The notes: generated by a model from the letters alone, not told the origin. A DNA stretch of 64,000 nucleotides from Desulfarculales bacterium UBA702 (GCA_002298165.1 DBMI01000018.1:70987-134986); one strand, 5' to 3'. Positions 17,162 to 26,700 are shown, numbered from the stretch's first letter. Translations and numbers: made by a program.

Positions 17162-18826
17162 ATGAGCGTCATCCGAATCCGCCTGAGATCCATGATTCTG
17201 GAGGCGGTGCAGCCTCTTCTGGATTCTCCGGCTGAAGTCAATATCGAGCTGGATATTCCCAAGGTAGCCGAGCACGGCGATTTCGCAACCAATGTTGCAT
17301 TCGGGCTAACTAAGATTCTCAGGCGCAACCCACGGGAGATCGCTTCCCTCATTATCGCCAATCTCAAGGACCCCGACCGCATACTCAGGAAAGTGGAAAC
17401 CGCCGGGCCGGGATTCATCAATTTCTTCATCGACCCGAGGGCCTATCATGAGATTTTGCGGGATATTCTCGATAATCCGAAGGCATACGGGCGGCAGAAT
17501 ATCGGCGTGGGCAAGCGGATACAGGTTGAATTTGTAAGCGCCAACCCGACCGGGCCTCTCCACATAGGACACGGGCGGGGGGCTGCGATAGGCGACGTGC
17601 TTGCAAACATCCTCCAGGGATGCGGCTACGACGTTCAGCGCGAATATTACATAAACGATGCCGGCAACCAGATGGATACCCTGGGCCGAAGCCTGTATTA
17701 CAGGTACCAGCAGGAGGCGGGCGAAAAAATTGATCTCCCCGACAACCACTACCGCGGCGATTACATGATAGACCTCGCAAGACAGTTTATCGGCGAGACA
17801 GGCGGGTGCTACCGTGGAGTCCCGCTCGAAGAGGTGCAACAGATCTTTACCTCCTATGCCGCAAACAGCATTCTCAATGGAATAAAAGAAGACCTGGACA
17901 TTTTCGGTGTTCATTTCCAGAACTGGTTCAGCGAGCAGGAACTGCACAATCGAGATGCCGTAAAGCAGGCACTCGATTATCTGAGAGAGCGTGGCTTCAT
18001 TTACGATGCGGATGGGGCGGTCTGGTTCAAGAGTACTGCTTTCGGCGACGAGAAGGACAGGGTGGTTATTCGTGCAAACGGTGCGAGCACCTACTTCGCG
18101 GCCGATCTTGCCTATCACTGGGACAAGTTCCGGCGGGGATTCGAGATGGTTGTGGACATATGGGGGGCCGACCACCACGGCTATGTCGATCGAATGAAGG
18201 CAGGCGTTCAGGCAATGGGCCGGGTGCCCGAAGATTTGCGGGTCATACTGGTTCAGCTCGTAAACCTGCTGCGCGGAGGACAGCCGGTGGCTATGAGCAC
18301 CAGGGGCGGCGAGTTCGTAACCCTTCGCGAAGTAATAGACGAAGTCGGAAAGGACGCCACAAGGTTCATATTTCTCACCCGGCGAACCGACAGTCCGCTG
18401 GATTTCGACCTCGAAGTCGCCAAGGCTCAGAGCAACGATAATCCCGTTTTCTACGTGCAATACGCCCATGCCCGCCTCTGCAGCGTTTTCGAAGTAGCCG
18501 CCGAGCGCGGAATAGAATTCGACTGGAAATCAATAACAGGGGAAACGCTGGACCTACTGAGCCTTCCCAAGGAATACGACCTTCTAAAGCTGCTCGGAGA
18601 GTACCCCGAAGTGCTTGCCACCTGCGCGAGAACTCTCGAGCCTCACTACATACCCTATTATCTTCATGAACTCGTGTCGCTCTTCCACAGCTACTATCAC
18701 GACAATCGCATCCTGGGGGACGATCCCGCACTTACCCGGGCGCGCCTATGCCTCGCCGCCGCCGTAAAAGAGGTAATCGCGAATGCCCTCGATCTGCTCG
18801 GGGTCGCCGCACCACAGAAGATGTAG
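17162..18826 (+). CDS. argS: Arginine--tRNA ligase
   Basis: A 554-residue class I synthetase that charges tRNA-Arg. It has the N-terminal tRNA-binding domain, the HIGH motif in NPTGPLHIGHGRGAAIGD, a KMSK-loop variant (AMSTR) typical of ArgS, and the anticodon-binding DALR domain ending in DLLGVAAPQKM. I chose the ATG at 17162, which follows GGAAGGACGG, over a TTG 13 codons earlier. The TAG stop is formed by the first bases of the REP element that follows. Confidence 0.93.
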   Translation: MSVIRIRLRSMILEAVQPLLDSPAEVNIELDIPKVAEHGDFATNVAFGLTKILRRNPREIASLIIANLKDPDRILRKVETAGPGFINFFIDPRAYHEILRDILDNPKAYGRQNIGVGKRIQVEFVSANPTGPLHIGHGRGAAIGDVLANILQGCGYDVQREYYINDAGNQMDTLGRSLYYRYQQEAGEKIDLPDNHYRGDYMIDLARQFIGETGGCYRGVPLEEVQQIFTSYAANSILNGIKEDLDIFGVHFQNWFSEQELHNRDAVKQALDYLRERGFIYDADGAVWFKSTAFGDEKDRVVIRANGASTYFAADLAYHWDKFRRGFEMVVDIWGADHHGYVDRMKAGVQAMGRVPEDLRVILVQLVNLLRGGQPVAMSTRGGEFVTLREVIDEVGKDATRFIFLTRRTDSPLDFDLEVAKAQSNDNPVFYVQYAHARLCSVFEVAAERGIEFDWKSITGETLDLLSLPKEYDLLKLLGEYPEVLATCARTLEPHYIPYYLHELVSLFHSYYHDNRILGDDPALTRARLCLAAAVKEVIANALDLLGVAAPQKM

Positions 18827-19129
18827 GGGCAAAAGATTTTTTGCCCCTACAATATTTCGCCCACAGGCAAATGATTATTGCCCTACGGGATTCATATCCG
18901 GTCGCGAATTGTAGGGGGCAAAAGATTTTTTGCCCCTACAAATACTTGCCCGACAGGCAAATCATTATTGCCCTACATGATTCATATCAAGGTGTGCGAA
19001 TTGTAGGGGCAAATGATATTTGCCCAAACACGATTCATATCCAGCCGCGAAGTAGGGGCAAATGATTATTTGCCCAAACAGGATTCATATTCGGGTCGCG
19101 AAGTAGGGGCAAATGATTATTTGCCCTAC
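18823..19129. repeat. REP array downstream of argS (five units)
   Basis: Five GTAGGGGCAAA elements start at 18823, 18911, 19003, 19052 and 19103. The first two are full palindromes of about 28 bases (right arm TTTTTTGCCCCTAC); the last three have eroded right arms. Between units lie diverged copies of GATTCATATCCGG plus CGCGAA, so the repeating unit is composite (88-92, then about 50 bases). RNA from either strand would form several hairpins. No gene lies between argS and the RAYT. Confidence 0.88.
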
Positions 19130-19194
19130 AAATCTGTGCCCCAATTCAGAGGGTCTTGATCAGCAAAGTCTTCAATGGCGGAATCGTGTATGTT

Positions 19195-19809
19195 TTAGAC
19201 ATAATAGGTGTCTTCCGACCATTTTTGTGGATTGGTTTTGATATATTCCGCTATTTTTAGATAGGCCTCGTCATTGCGGATGATATGTTCGTAATAATTG
19301 CGTTGCCAGACCACATGAACATCCGTATTGGCGCGAAACCATTTGGTAACACCAATTTTGAATCCACGAACAATTGATCCAATAGTTCCGGACGTGCCAT
19401 GTTTCAATTGTGGTATGGCGTTCGATTGTAGGGACAAATGATTTTTTGCCCCCATAGGCAAATCATTATTGGGCAAAAGATTTTTTGCCCCTACAACATT
19501 TGCCCCAGCGGGCAAATCATTGTTTGCACCTACGCGGTTCTTATCAACAATGATAATTCCGTGAAAATGGTTTGGCATTACCACAAATTCACCCAACATG
19601 GCCCGGGGAAAATGATCGGGTATGGCATGCCAACATTTCTGCACCATGATCCCCGCGCCATTTTGTATCATTTCCCCATCAACGATTTCTCCGAACAATG
19701 TCAAACGGTCATAGGTGCAGGTGGTAATGAAATACATACCGGCCTGGGAGTAATCATATCCCTGCAGACGGACGGATTTACGGTGGTGTATGTCAGGATT
19801 GAATGTCAT
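19195..19809 (-). CDS. REP-associated tyrosine transposase (RAYT)
   Basis: A Y1/HUH-type single-strand nuclease that acts on REP sequences. It has the opening FNPDIHHRKSVRLQGYDYSQ, the HUH motif in MPNHFHGIIIV, and a catalytic Tyr in QRNYYEHIIRN. By comparison with the remnant at 4818, translation should begin at the ATG at 19809; a longer start at 19821 is possible. Residues about 93-127 are encoded by a REP block (19428-19533) lying in frame. Where the remnant has AGGAGG upstream, this copy reads ATGATG. REP elements flank it on both sides. Confidence 0.85.
   Translation of the reverse strand: MTFNPDIHHRKSVRLQGYDYSQAGMYFITTCTYDRLTLFGEIVDGEMIQNGAGIMVQKCWHAIPDHFPRAMLGEFVVMPNHFHGIIIVDKNRVGANNDLPAGANVVGAKNLLPNNDLPMGAKNHLSLQSNAIPQLKHGTSGTIGSIVRGFKIGVTKWFRANTDVHVVWQRNYYEHIIRNDEAYLKIAEYIKTNPQKWSEDTYYV
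19428..19533. repeat. REP sequences inside the RAYT gene
   Basis: Three to four REP half-elements (GTAGGGACAAA, GGCAAATCATT, GGGCAAAAGA with TTTTTTGCCCCTAC, and a final GGCAAATCATTG with TTGCACCTAC) fill 106 bases of the RAYT coding region without a stop or frameshift on the coding strand. Confidence 0.85.
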
Positions 19810-19871
19810 TCCGTTCATCATGTGGGGTCAACGTCTTCGGTAGGGTCATGATGCCAAAACGCATTGTCATT

Positions 19872-19898
19872 GTAGGGCAAAAGATTTTTTGCCCCTAC
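19872..19898. repeat. REP element upstream of the RAYT
   Basis: A palindrome with arms GTAGGGCAAAA and TTTTTTGCCCCTAC, separated from the RAYT start by the leader (CGTTTTGGCATCATG and ACGTTGACCCCAC on the minus strand). The same REP-leader order occurs at other loci here. Confidence 0.85.
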
Positions 19899-19964
19899 AA
19901 ACCGTTTTTTAGCAGATGGCCATCCGATTTACGGCGGTTCCGCGAGACCTTTCTGTGCTCCGCA

Positions 19965-19981
19965 CCCGGATATGAATCCGG
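19965..19981. repeat. CCGGAT-type palindrome
   Basis: CCCGGATATGAATCCGG, preceded by GTGCTCCGCA as in both units of the 13.2-13.7 kb duplication. Confidence 0.65.
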
Positions 19982-20021
19982 ACTACCGCTAGGGTAATTG
20001 ATGCGAAAACCCATTGTCATT

Positions 20022-20049
20022 GTAGGGGCAAAAGATCTTTTGCCCCTAC
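20022..20049. repeat. REP element
   Basis: A complete palindrome (GTAGGGGCAAAA, GATC centre, TTTTGCCCCTAC) about 20 bases beyond the stop of the minus-strand Hint gene, where its hairpin could act in RNA stability or termination. Confidence 0.85.
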
Positions 20050-20068
20050 ATTCTCGATTTTACGGCAT

Positions 20069-22696
20069 TTAATTAGACCGCGTTTGCTTGTAGTACCAGT
20101 CAAGCTGGCCCGTCGAACTGTCCTGGTCGAGGTTTTCTTCCCCGACCCGTTTCTTGCCCTCGGCCGCCGGCAGCACTTCCTTGAGCTTCCACTTTCCATC
20201 GAGTCGCCCGAATGTCCAGAAGTCCTCGAATGGAGTCACGTCCTGATCTTTGCTGACGGTCTTGCCCGACTTGCTGACAATTCTCTGGGCATGGCAGCTG
20301 ATTCGGACCGTGAATTCGTCCTTTTCGTTTTCCTGGAAATTCCTCACCAGAATGAGTTCGACTTTTCGGCAGCACAGGTTGCGGTACTCGACATGCATAT
20401 CCTCGGCCTGCCATTGCTGTAACTGGCCGGCCAGGCTCCTGGCGACTTCCGGAGAGAGATCCTCCGAGGGGACCTGTTTCGGGTCCCCGCTCTCGCGCGC
20501 AAGGTAGACTTCCAGGAATATGTGCCGGGCGCGCTCGAGCATAGCGGTTCGGTCCCAAAGTTTATCCGTTTTTGCGAGGAAATTAAGAAGTCGTTCGATC
20601 CGTGTCGCTTTATTCTCGACTCCCTTCTCGATCCAGGGACCTGCCTCGCCGCTCTTGCCCGCCTCTTCGCCGTAAACTCCCTTGATGGTCTGATCTGTAA
20701 GCATCTCAACGAAATTTTCGTCTTTGAGATAATCCGATTCTCCCGACTGCTCGATCTCCCTCAGCAGCCACTTGCCATCCATTAAATGGAAGGTCCAAAA
20801 TTCCTGGAATTTTGCCGCGCTCTTATCGCCGCGCAGGAAATTTCCGGTATTTTCATCGACATAGTAGTCGCGGGCCGAAGCACTGATTAGTGCCGTAAAT
20901 TCCCTCTGATTGGGCTTTTCGGTGTAGCGGACGTTTACAATGTCGACCTGTTCCACCTTCACGTTTTCTATCTTGTTTATCTCGTGGTCTTTCGCCATAC
21001 CGCGAAGCTGCGCCACATGCTCGTCGTAGAGTGAGGCCATCAGCAACGGCTGCATCGGCTCGTATTTCCTGCTGCCCCAGCATTCCTGAAGTTTCACGAA
21101 AGTGGACCTGGCGATCTCTCGGAGCTTATCCTGGGCAACCGTGGGGTCCTGGGCCGAGAGGAACTTCAGCAGTTTTTCCGTCTTTGCGGATTTGCGGGCA
21201 ATCTGGGATTTGCTGTAGACGAAATCCAGGTTTTCTTTAGCGCGCTTCCTGTTTTTGAATCCAACGTATAGAGCACCAAAAAATATGCTTCCCCAGACCA
21301 GGAAGAAAAGGGCCGGAATCCACCAGTCACCACTGGAATCGCTTCCGGAACTGCTTGAGCTGGAATGTGAGCTGGAACCGGAACTCGATCCACCCTTGTT
21401 ATGAACAACGAAGTTGGATGCCAGGAAAACATGCTGCCCTGCAACACTGAGATTATAGACCTCTCGCTCCTCGGCCCCTTCCGATAGCGATTCGACTACT
21501 CTGGGCCGGACACTGCCATCTTCCAAAGCATCGACGAAAGAACCCGGAATCAGGTCGCCTGCTTCACGGAAATCGCCGTCGGTGAGCTTTACCGGGTGGT
21601 CGATAGTTGTATAGAGCGTGCCGCCGCCTGTCTTGAGGGTCAAAATCCGGGATTTGGCGGCATGGATGCTTTCGACTTCCACCGGCACCGGCTTTCCATC
21701 GGGGCTCATTCCCATGACAGTGTCGCCGGGAGAGAGGCTCTCGATGGGAACATCCTTGTCGGGGGTCCGGATGAGAGTACCGGGCGGAAAGCATCCTCCG
21801 CCCCCTCCCTTGTTGTGTACCGCCATCTGCCCCGCAAGGTAGGTGTGAGGAGCATCTGTCTGTATATTATAGACCAGGACGCGTCCCGGAACGTTTTCCT
21901 TCGATATTATGCGTGTTGGTTCGAGGGCTTTTCCATTCCAGTGGAATATAAAATCGCCCGGGCGCATGACTTCGACCGTCTTGTAGGTACCGGCGGCAAC
22001 CCAGAAGGGGTGCTCCTTGGTTACACGCAAAGTGCCGGCTTCGGTCTTGAGAATCAGGTGCTCGTGGACAATCGACTTATGAACGTTACGGACTACCGAG
22101 CGAACCAGAGTCCCCTCATCCGTGAACGCCATGATGCTGTCATCGGGCCTCAGGGTGTTTATCGGTACTTCGGTTTCATCCGCTTTTAGAACCTTGGTAT
22201 CTGGAAGAAAGCACCCCTTGTTGTGCACCGCTATGCCTTCGGGAAAATAGACCCCTCCCGGCAGTACCAGCAGGTTGTAGGCCGGCTTGTCGGCGCTTGC
22301 CGTACGGATCATGGATACAAAGCCGGGTTTCAGCTGGCCGTCCACATCCGTAAAGACCTGGTCTCCATGCTTGAGGTTGCCGGCGATCCGAAATTCTCCG
22401 GGACCTGTCATTATCGGGTGTTCAGGGGTGACCTTGAAACTTTTCCGCCCTACGGTAAGCTCCAGGTATTGTTCCACGTCGAGCTTCGTGACGTTTTCGA
22501 CACGCACCGCCTGGAAAGCCCCGCCATTCATGCCGAGGACCATGTCGCCGGGCTTGAGGCTTTCGATTGGGGCCTTGCCCGCCGGAGTCAATACCTGGGT
22601 TCCTTCGCTGAGACACCCTCCACCGCCCCGCGCCCATGCGGGACCTGTGCACAATAGAGCCATTACGACGACAATGAATCTCAGTACCAACAGCAT
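20069..22696 (-). CDS. Triple-Hint, transmembrane, double Tim44-like envelope protein
   Basis: An 875-residue protein with a signal peptide (residues 1-22, AWA before the likely cut). Three tandem Hint (hedgehog/intein) domains follow: C28-N159, C162-N295 and C302-N433. Each begins with Cys, has a block-B His (TPEHP, TKEHP, TIDHP), and ends in VHNKG. A Ser/Gly-rich linker (436-456), a membrane helix (about 459-480) and two Tim44-like domains (about 520-655 and 710-845; EFWTFHLMDGKW and DFWTFGRLDGKW) complete it. GGGGAG lies five bases before the ATG. It is third in an operon with lemA and a DUF350 gene. Hint domains normally cleave or splice; the physiological role is unknown. Confidence 0.85.
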   Translation of the reverse strand: MLLVLRFIVVVMALLCTGPAWARGGGGCLSEGTQVLTPAGKAPIESLKPGDMVLGMNGGAFQAVRVENVTKLDVEQYLELTVGRKSFKVTPEHPIMTGPGEFRIAGNLKHGDQVFTDVDGQLKPGFVSMIRTASADKPAYNLLVLPGGVYFPEGIAVHNKGCFLPDTKVLKADETEVPINTLRPDDSIMAFTDEGTLVRSVVRNVHKSIVHEHLILKTEAGTLRVTKEHPFWVAAGTYKTVEVMRPGDFIFHWNGKALEPTRIISKENVPGRVLVYNIQTDAPHTYLAGQMAVHNKGGGGGCFPPGTLIRTPDKDVPIESLSPGDTVMGMSPDGKPVPVEVESIHAAKSRILTLKTGGGTLYTTIDHPVKLTDGDFREAGDLIPGSFVDALEDGSVRPRVVESLSEGAEEREVYNLSVAGQHVFLASNFVVHNKGGSSSGSSSHSSSSSSGSDSSGDWWIPALFFLVWGSIFFGALYVGFKNRKRAKENLDFVYSKSQIARKSAKTEKLLKFLSAQDPTVAQDKLREIARSTFVKLQECWGSRKYEPMQPLLMASLYDEHVAQLRGMAKDHEINKIENVKVEQVDIVNVRYTEKPNQREFTALISASARDYYVDENTGNFLRGDKSAAKFQEFWTFHLMDGKWLLREIEQSGESDYLKDENFVEMLTDQTIKGVYGEEAGKSGEAGPWIEKGVENKATRIERLLNFLAKTDKLWDRTAMLERARHIFLEVYLARESGDPKQVPSEDLSPEVARSLAGQLQQWQAEDMHVEYRNLCCRKVELILVRNFQENEKDEFTVRISCHAQRIVSKSGKTVSKDQDVTPFEDFWTFGRLDGKWKLKEVLPAAEGKKRVGEENLDQDSSTGQLDWYYKQTRSN

Positions 22697-22762
22697 TCTC
22701 GCTCCCCTGAGTAGTAGTAGCCGAATCCGATCAGGAACCGGTTCGCGGAAACGGCAAGCACA

Positions 22763-23032
22763 TTAGTGAAGGGCGGCAATAATTCCGCCGAGGACAGCGG
22801 CTGCGATCACCACGCTCACGCCCGTTACCGCGGCGGCAACCACCCTGCCGTAATACTCCGCAACCGCCTGGTTACCCCGAGCGATTTCCTTATTCTCATC
22901 GATATTCGGAGTAAGCTTGTCCAGCAGGCGCGGAATAAAGGCCGTGGATATCATAACCAGAATAATTCCTGCAATACCGCCAACCAACGAGAACACGAGC
23001 GACCAAATAAGATTCAGGACCGTGTCAGCCAT
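22763..23032 (-). CDS. Small two-helix membrane protein, DUF350-like
   Basis: An 89-residue protein with membrane helices at about 7-29 and 60-86, joined by a polar stretch ENKEIARGNQAVAEYYGR. The E-x-x-x-GN-x-A pattern before the second helix is typical of DUF350, a family usually with two such halves; this has one. It starts 29 bases after lemA and ends 66 bases before the Hint gene, so the three form one unit. DUF350 proteins have no settled function. Confidence 0.7.
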   Translation of the reverse strand: MADTVLNLIWSLVFSLVGGIAGIILVMISTAFIPRLLDKLTPNIDENKEIARGNQAVAEYYGRVVAAAVTGVSVVIAAAVLGGIIAALH

Positions 23033-23061
23033 GGATTATCCTTTTCTCTGATGCTTACAGA

Positions 23062-23619
23062 TTAGAATTTAACCTGCGGGACTGCGCGGTCGGCCGCTTC
23101 TTCCAACTGGAAGAAAGGCTCGGCCAGGAAACCGAAGTTCCCCGCTATGATATTTCCAGGAAACATCTCGATGCGGTTTTTGTACCGCATTGCTGAATCG
23201 TTATAATACTGGCGGGCAAATCCGATCTTATTTTCAGTTCCGGAAAGTTCTTCCTGAAGGGCAATGAAATTCTGGTTCGCCTTGAGGTCCGGATAAGCTT
23301 CGGCAACCGCGAAAAGCGAACGGAGCGTCTGCGAAAGCGCATTTTCAACCTTGGCCCGCTCCTCGACACCCCCCGAAAATGAAACAGCTTGCTGGCGCGC
23401 CTGCACCACGGCATCGAGTGTCCCCTTTTCGTGAGCGGCGTAGCCTTTTACCGTCTCGATCAGGTTTGGAATGAGATCGTGCCTGCGCTTGAGCTGCACG
23501 TCAATGCCGCTGAAAGCATTCTTAACCTCGTTCCGGCCCTGGACAAGCTTGTTGTACAACACGACGGCATAAAGAACCACCAGGACAACTATAGCCACAA
23601 ATACCAGTGTCCCTACCAT
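23062..23619 (-). CDS. lemA: LemA family protein
   Basis: A 185-residue protein with an N-terminal membrane helix (about 3-22) and a helical-bundle domain. Family motifs are clear: YNKLVQGRNEVKNAFSGIDV followed by QLKRRHDLIPNLIETVKGYA, then YPDLKANQNFIALQEELSGT and RQYYNDSAMRYKNRIEMFPG. I chose the ATG at 23619, which has GGGGAGG about seven bases upstream and gives the usual family length. LemA genes commonly lie next to envelope proteins with TPM or peptidase domains; here the partners are DUF350 and the Hint/Tim44 protein. First gene of the operon. Confidence 0.9.
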   Translation of the reverse strand: MVGTLVFVAIVVLVVLYAVVLYNKLVQGRNEVKNAFSGIDVQLKRRHDLIPNLIETVKGYAAHEKGTLDAVVQARQQAVSFSGGVEERAKVENALSQTLRSLFAVAEAYPDLKANQNFIALQEELSGTENKIGFARQYYNDSAMRYKNRIEMFPGNIIAGNFGFLAEPFFQLEEAADRAVPQVKF

Positions 23620-23779
23620 TCCTACACCTCCCCTATTCATGTTTGCGGCTTTTCTGCCGCTATTGCACCGAAGATAAAACCATCCCTGTCCGGCATATAT
23701 AGCAGAAGGCCGCAAGAGTGCTCAAATTGAAACATGCATCTGGATTAGATAATTCTTCGTTTAAGGAATAATTCGGCAC

Positions 23780-26700
23780 ATGTTCGTTCCACTTCACATA
23801 AAAAGCGAATACTCACTCGGCTTCGGCACGGCTTCGGTGGAGGAGCTTGCAATGCGGGCTGCGGCATTCGGATATGGCGCTATCGCCTTGACCGACCTTG
23901 AAAACATGGCCGAGCAGGTCCGATTTCATTATCAATGCCGCGCCGTGGGGATTCGGGCGATTACCGGGATCGAGCTTCGTCCGGGCTTTGACGGCCGGAG
24001 GGAATTCGGGAGCAGGGAAGGACGAGTCGTGCTGCTGGCCGCCGATCGGACCGGCTACCGGAGCATCTGCCGGATAGTCAGCCGCAGGCGCACGGTGCCG
24101 AATCGAAAGATCGGCGCGGCTCTTCAGGAACAAGATCTTTCCACAGTTATCCAAGACGAGCCGGAGGGACTTTTCGCCTTGAGCGACGATCGCGTGCTGC
24201 TCGAAAAGCTCCTTGCCGGCGGGAGATTTTCTCGCGAACGCCTCGGGTTTTTGCTGGTCCGACCAGGGGACCGAAAAAGGCAGGAAGCTTCACTCGAACA
24301 TGCGATCCGTCTCGGAATCAGACCCGTTGCCGACCTTGACGCAGTGATTCCAGACCCCGAAGACCACCGGCTTCACGCGCTCCAGGTGGCTATAAGGCAG
24401 GGGAAGCGGCTCTCGGAGGTGCTCGGGTCGCCCGCAGTTGAAAGCATCGAGCGGCGGTTGCGCGCACCTGCGGAAGCAGCGGCCCTTTTTTCCGATATTC
24501 CCGAAGCGCTCGAAGCAGCGGCCGATATTGCCGATCGATGCAGGTTCGATTTCAGCGAACTCGGGACCACGCCTCCCGCCATGGAACTACCGGCCGGAGC
24601 TCGTCTGAAAGAGCTGTGCATGGAGGAGGCGCAAAGGCGGAAACGGGCGGGAACCTGGACGCGCGGGCATGCGGAAAGGCTTGATTTCGAACTTTCCCAA
24701 ATCGAGCTGCTCGGGCTATCAGGTTTGATGCTGATTGCAGGCGAAATCGTCTCCTTTTGCCGAAGCCGGCAAATACCGGTTGTCGCCAGGGGCTCAGCGG
24801 TCAGTTCGCTCGCCTTGAACCTTCTCGGTGCCTCCCCGGTGGACCCGGTCGAGGCCCGATTGATTTTCGAGCGTTTTTTGCACCCCGGAAAGTCGGAATG
24901 GCCCGACATAGATCTGGACGTGCCGTCGCACCGCAGGGATGAATTAATCGACTGGGTCTATCGGCATTTCGGCCGGGACCGCGTTGCGATGGTTGCCGCC
25001 TATCACTCGTTCCAGCGAAGATCGGCCCTGCGCGAGGGGCTTAAAGCGCTTGGAATTGGCCCGACCCTTATCGAGATGCTCTCGCGCTCCCTTCCGCCCG
25101 ACGACCTCGATGTCGCGGAATTTGATTTTCTCGGTCTGGTGCAAAATGTTGAACTTTCCAGCACGCCGGATGCCGGAATGAGCCTCAGCCCGCACTCAGG
25201 CCTTGGCGAAATGCTGCCCCTTGTCCAGCGCCTGATTGGAAAACCCAGAAACCTGGCCGTCCACCCCGGAGGAATCATTATAGATGCCGCGCCCCTCAAT
25301 GACCGTCTGCCGCTGGACCGGGCCCCGAAGGGAGTTGTCGTTACCCAGTACGATCTTAGCGCCCTCGCCGAGCTGCGAATCGTTAAAATCGATCTTCTCG
25401 GAAACCGGGCCCTTGCCGAAATCGAAGAGACGCTGGAACTTGCCGGGATTGGAGGGCCGTCCATCCTTGAAGCCTTTCCGGACGAAGACCCGGAAACGCT
25501 TGCCCTCATAGGCCGGGCGCAAACCCTTGGCTGTTTCCAGCTTGAAAGCCCCGCGATGCGTTCGCTTCTCTCCCGCATGCCCATACGGAGCGAAAGCGAC
25601 GTAACCGCCGCCCTTGCCCTCATCCGGCCGGGTGTTGCCGCCGGGGAGACCAAGGCGGCATTCATAAGGCGCACACGAGGCGAGGAAGCCTGCGACCCGA
25701 TTGATCCGGTCATGGCGGACCGGCTTTTCGAGACTCGCGGCATGCTCCTCTATGAAGAAGACATAATGGTGCTGCTGAGCCGCATCTCAGGAATGAGCCT
25801 CGGCGAAGCCGACGAGCTGCGCTCGGCCATTGTTAAAAGCGGCGGAGATCCTGAAATCCTTGCAAAACTTGAAGCTGGGTTTCTGAAAAGGTGCAGCGCC
25901 GCAGGCGGCCCCTTCGCGAATGATCTTTACCGGTTGCGCCGCGCCTGGGCGGCAGCTGCGAAGTTTGCCGCATACGCCTTCAACAAGGCGCACGCGGCGA
26001 GCTACGCCCGGCTGGCGTACATTTCCGCCTATCTGAAAACGAATATGCTGCAAGAGTTTGCCTGCGCTCTGATGAACCATCATATAGGTATTTACCCATT
26101 GAGAACCCTTGCCGCCGACCTGATGCGTGGAGGAGTGGTCATCAAGCCGCCCCATGTCAATTTGTCTCAGTACTTTTCCATTTTGGAAGAGCCGGTAGGA
26201 TGGGTGGAGTCCCGCAACAAGCGGGACGCAACCCATCACCCCTCTCATCGCGCCTCGGTCCGAATCGGGCTGGAAAAGATAAAGGGACTCAGCGCTAAGA
26301 CTGTGGAGAAAATCCTGAAAGAGCGCGAGACAAAGGGGCCGTTCGCGAATTTTAGCGATCTTCTGCAACGGGTCCGGATAGGCCGTGGCGAACTAGCTGC
26401 GCTGGTTCTTTCGGGAGCCTGCGATGATCTGTCTCCTCTTTTTGCCGGCGATTATCCGTTCGCACACGAGGCTGTTCTTGAATTTCTAAAGAGGGGCGAA
26501 ACGGCATTAAGCCTGGATGAGATAAAGGTAAGCATTCAGGAACGGGGTGTAGCACACGCAAAGCTTTACCAGGAGCTTGTAAGAGTGCGAAACGAACTGC
26601 GTTATCTGGAAATGCACCTGTCGGGCCACCCAACGGCACTCCTCCGATCCGAGGCCGAGCGCTACGGCTGCGTTCCGATTGCGATTGCCGCCGAGAGCAA

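Noticed and set aside
18280..18310. Loss of the KMSK motif in ArgS as a sign of inactivity
   Set aside because: ArgS proteins commonly carry a degenerate KMSK loop, so AMSTR is not unusual.
17306..18469. A 387-codon open frame on the minus strand
   Set aside because: Antisense to argS, without ribosome-binding site or domain similarity.
18823..19129. Possible CRISPR array
   Set aside because: The repeats are palindromic, vary in spacing (about 50 to 92 bases) and decay internally; the intervals are themselves related to one another, and no cas gene is present. They are REP elements.
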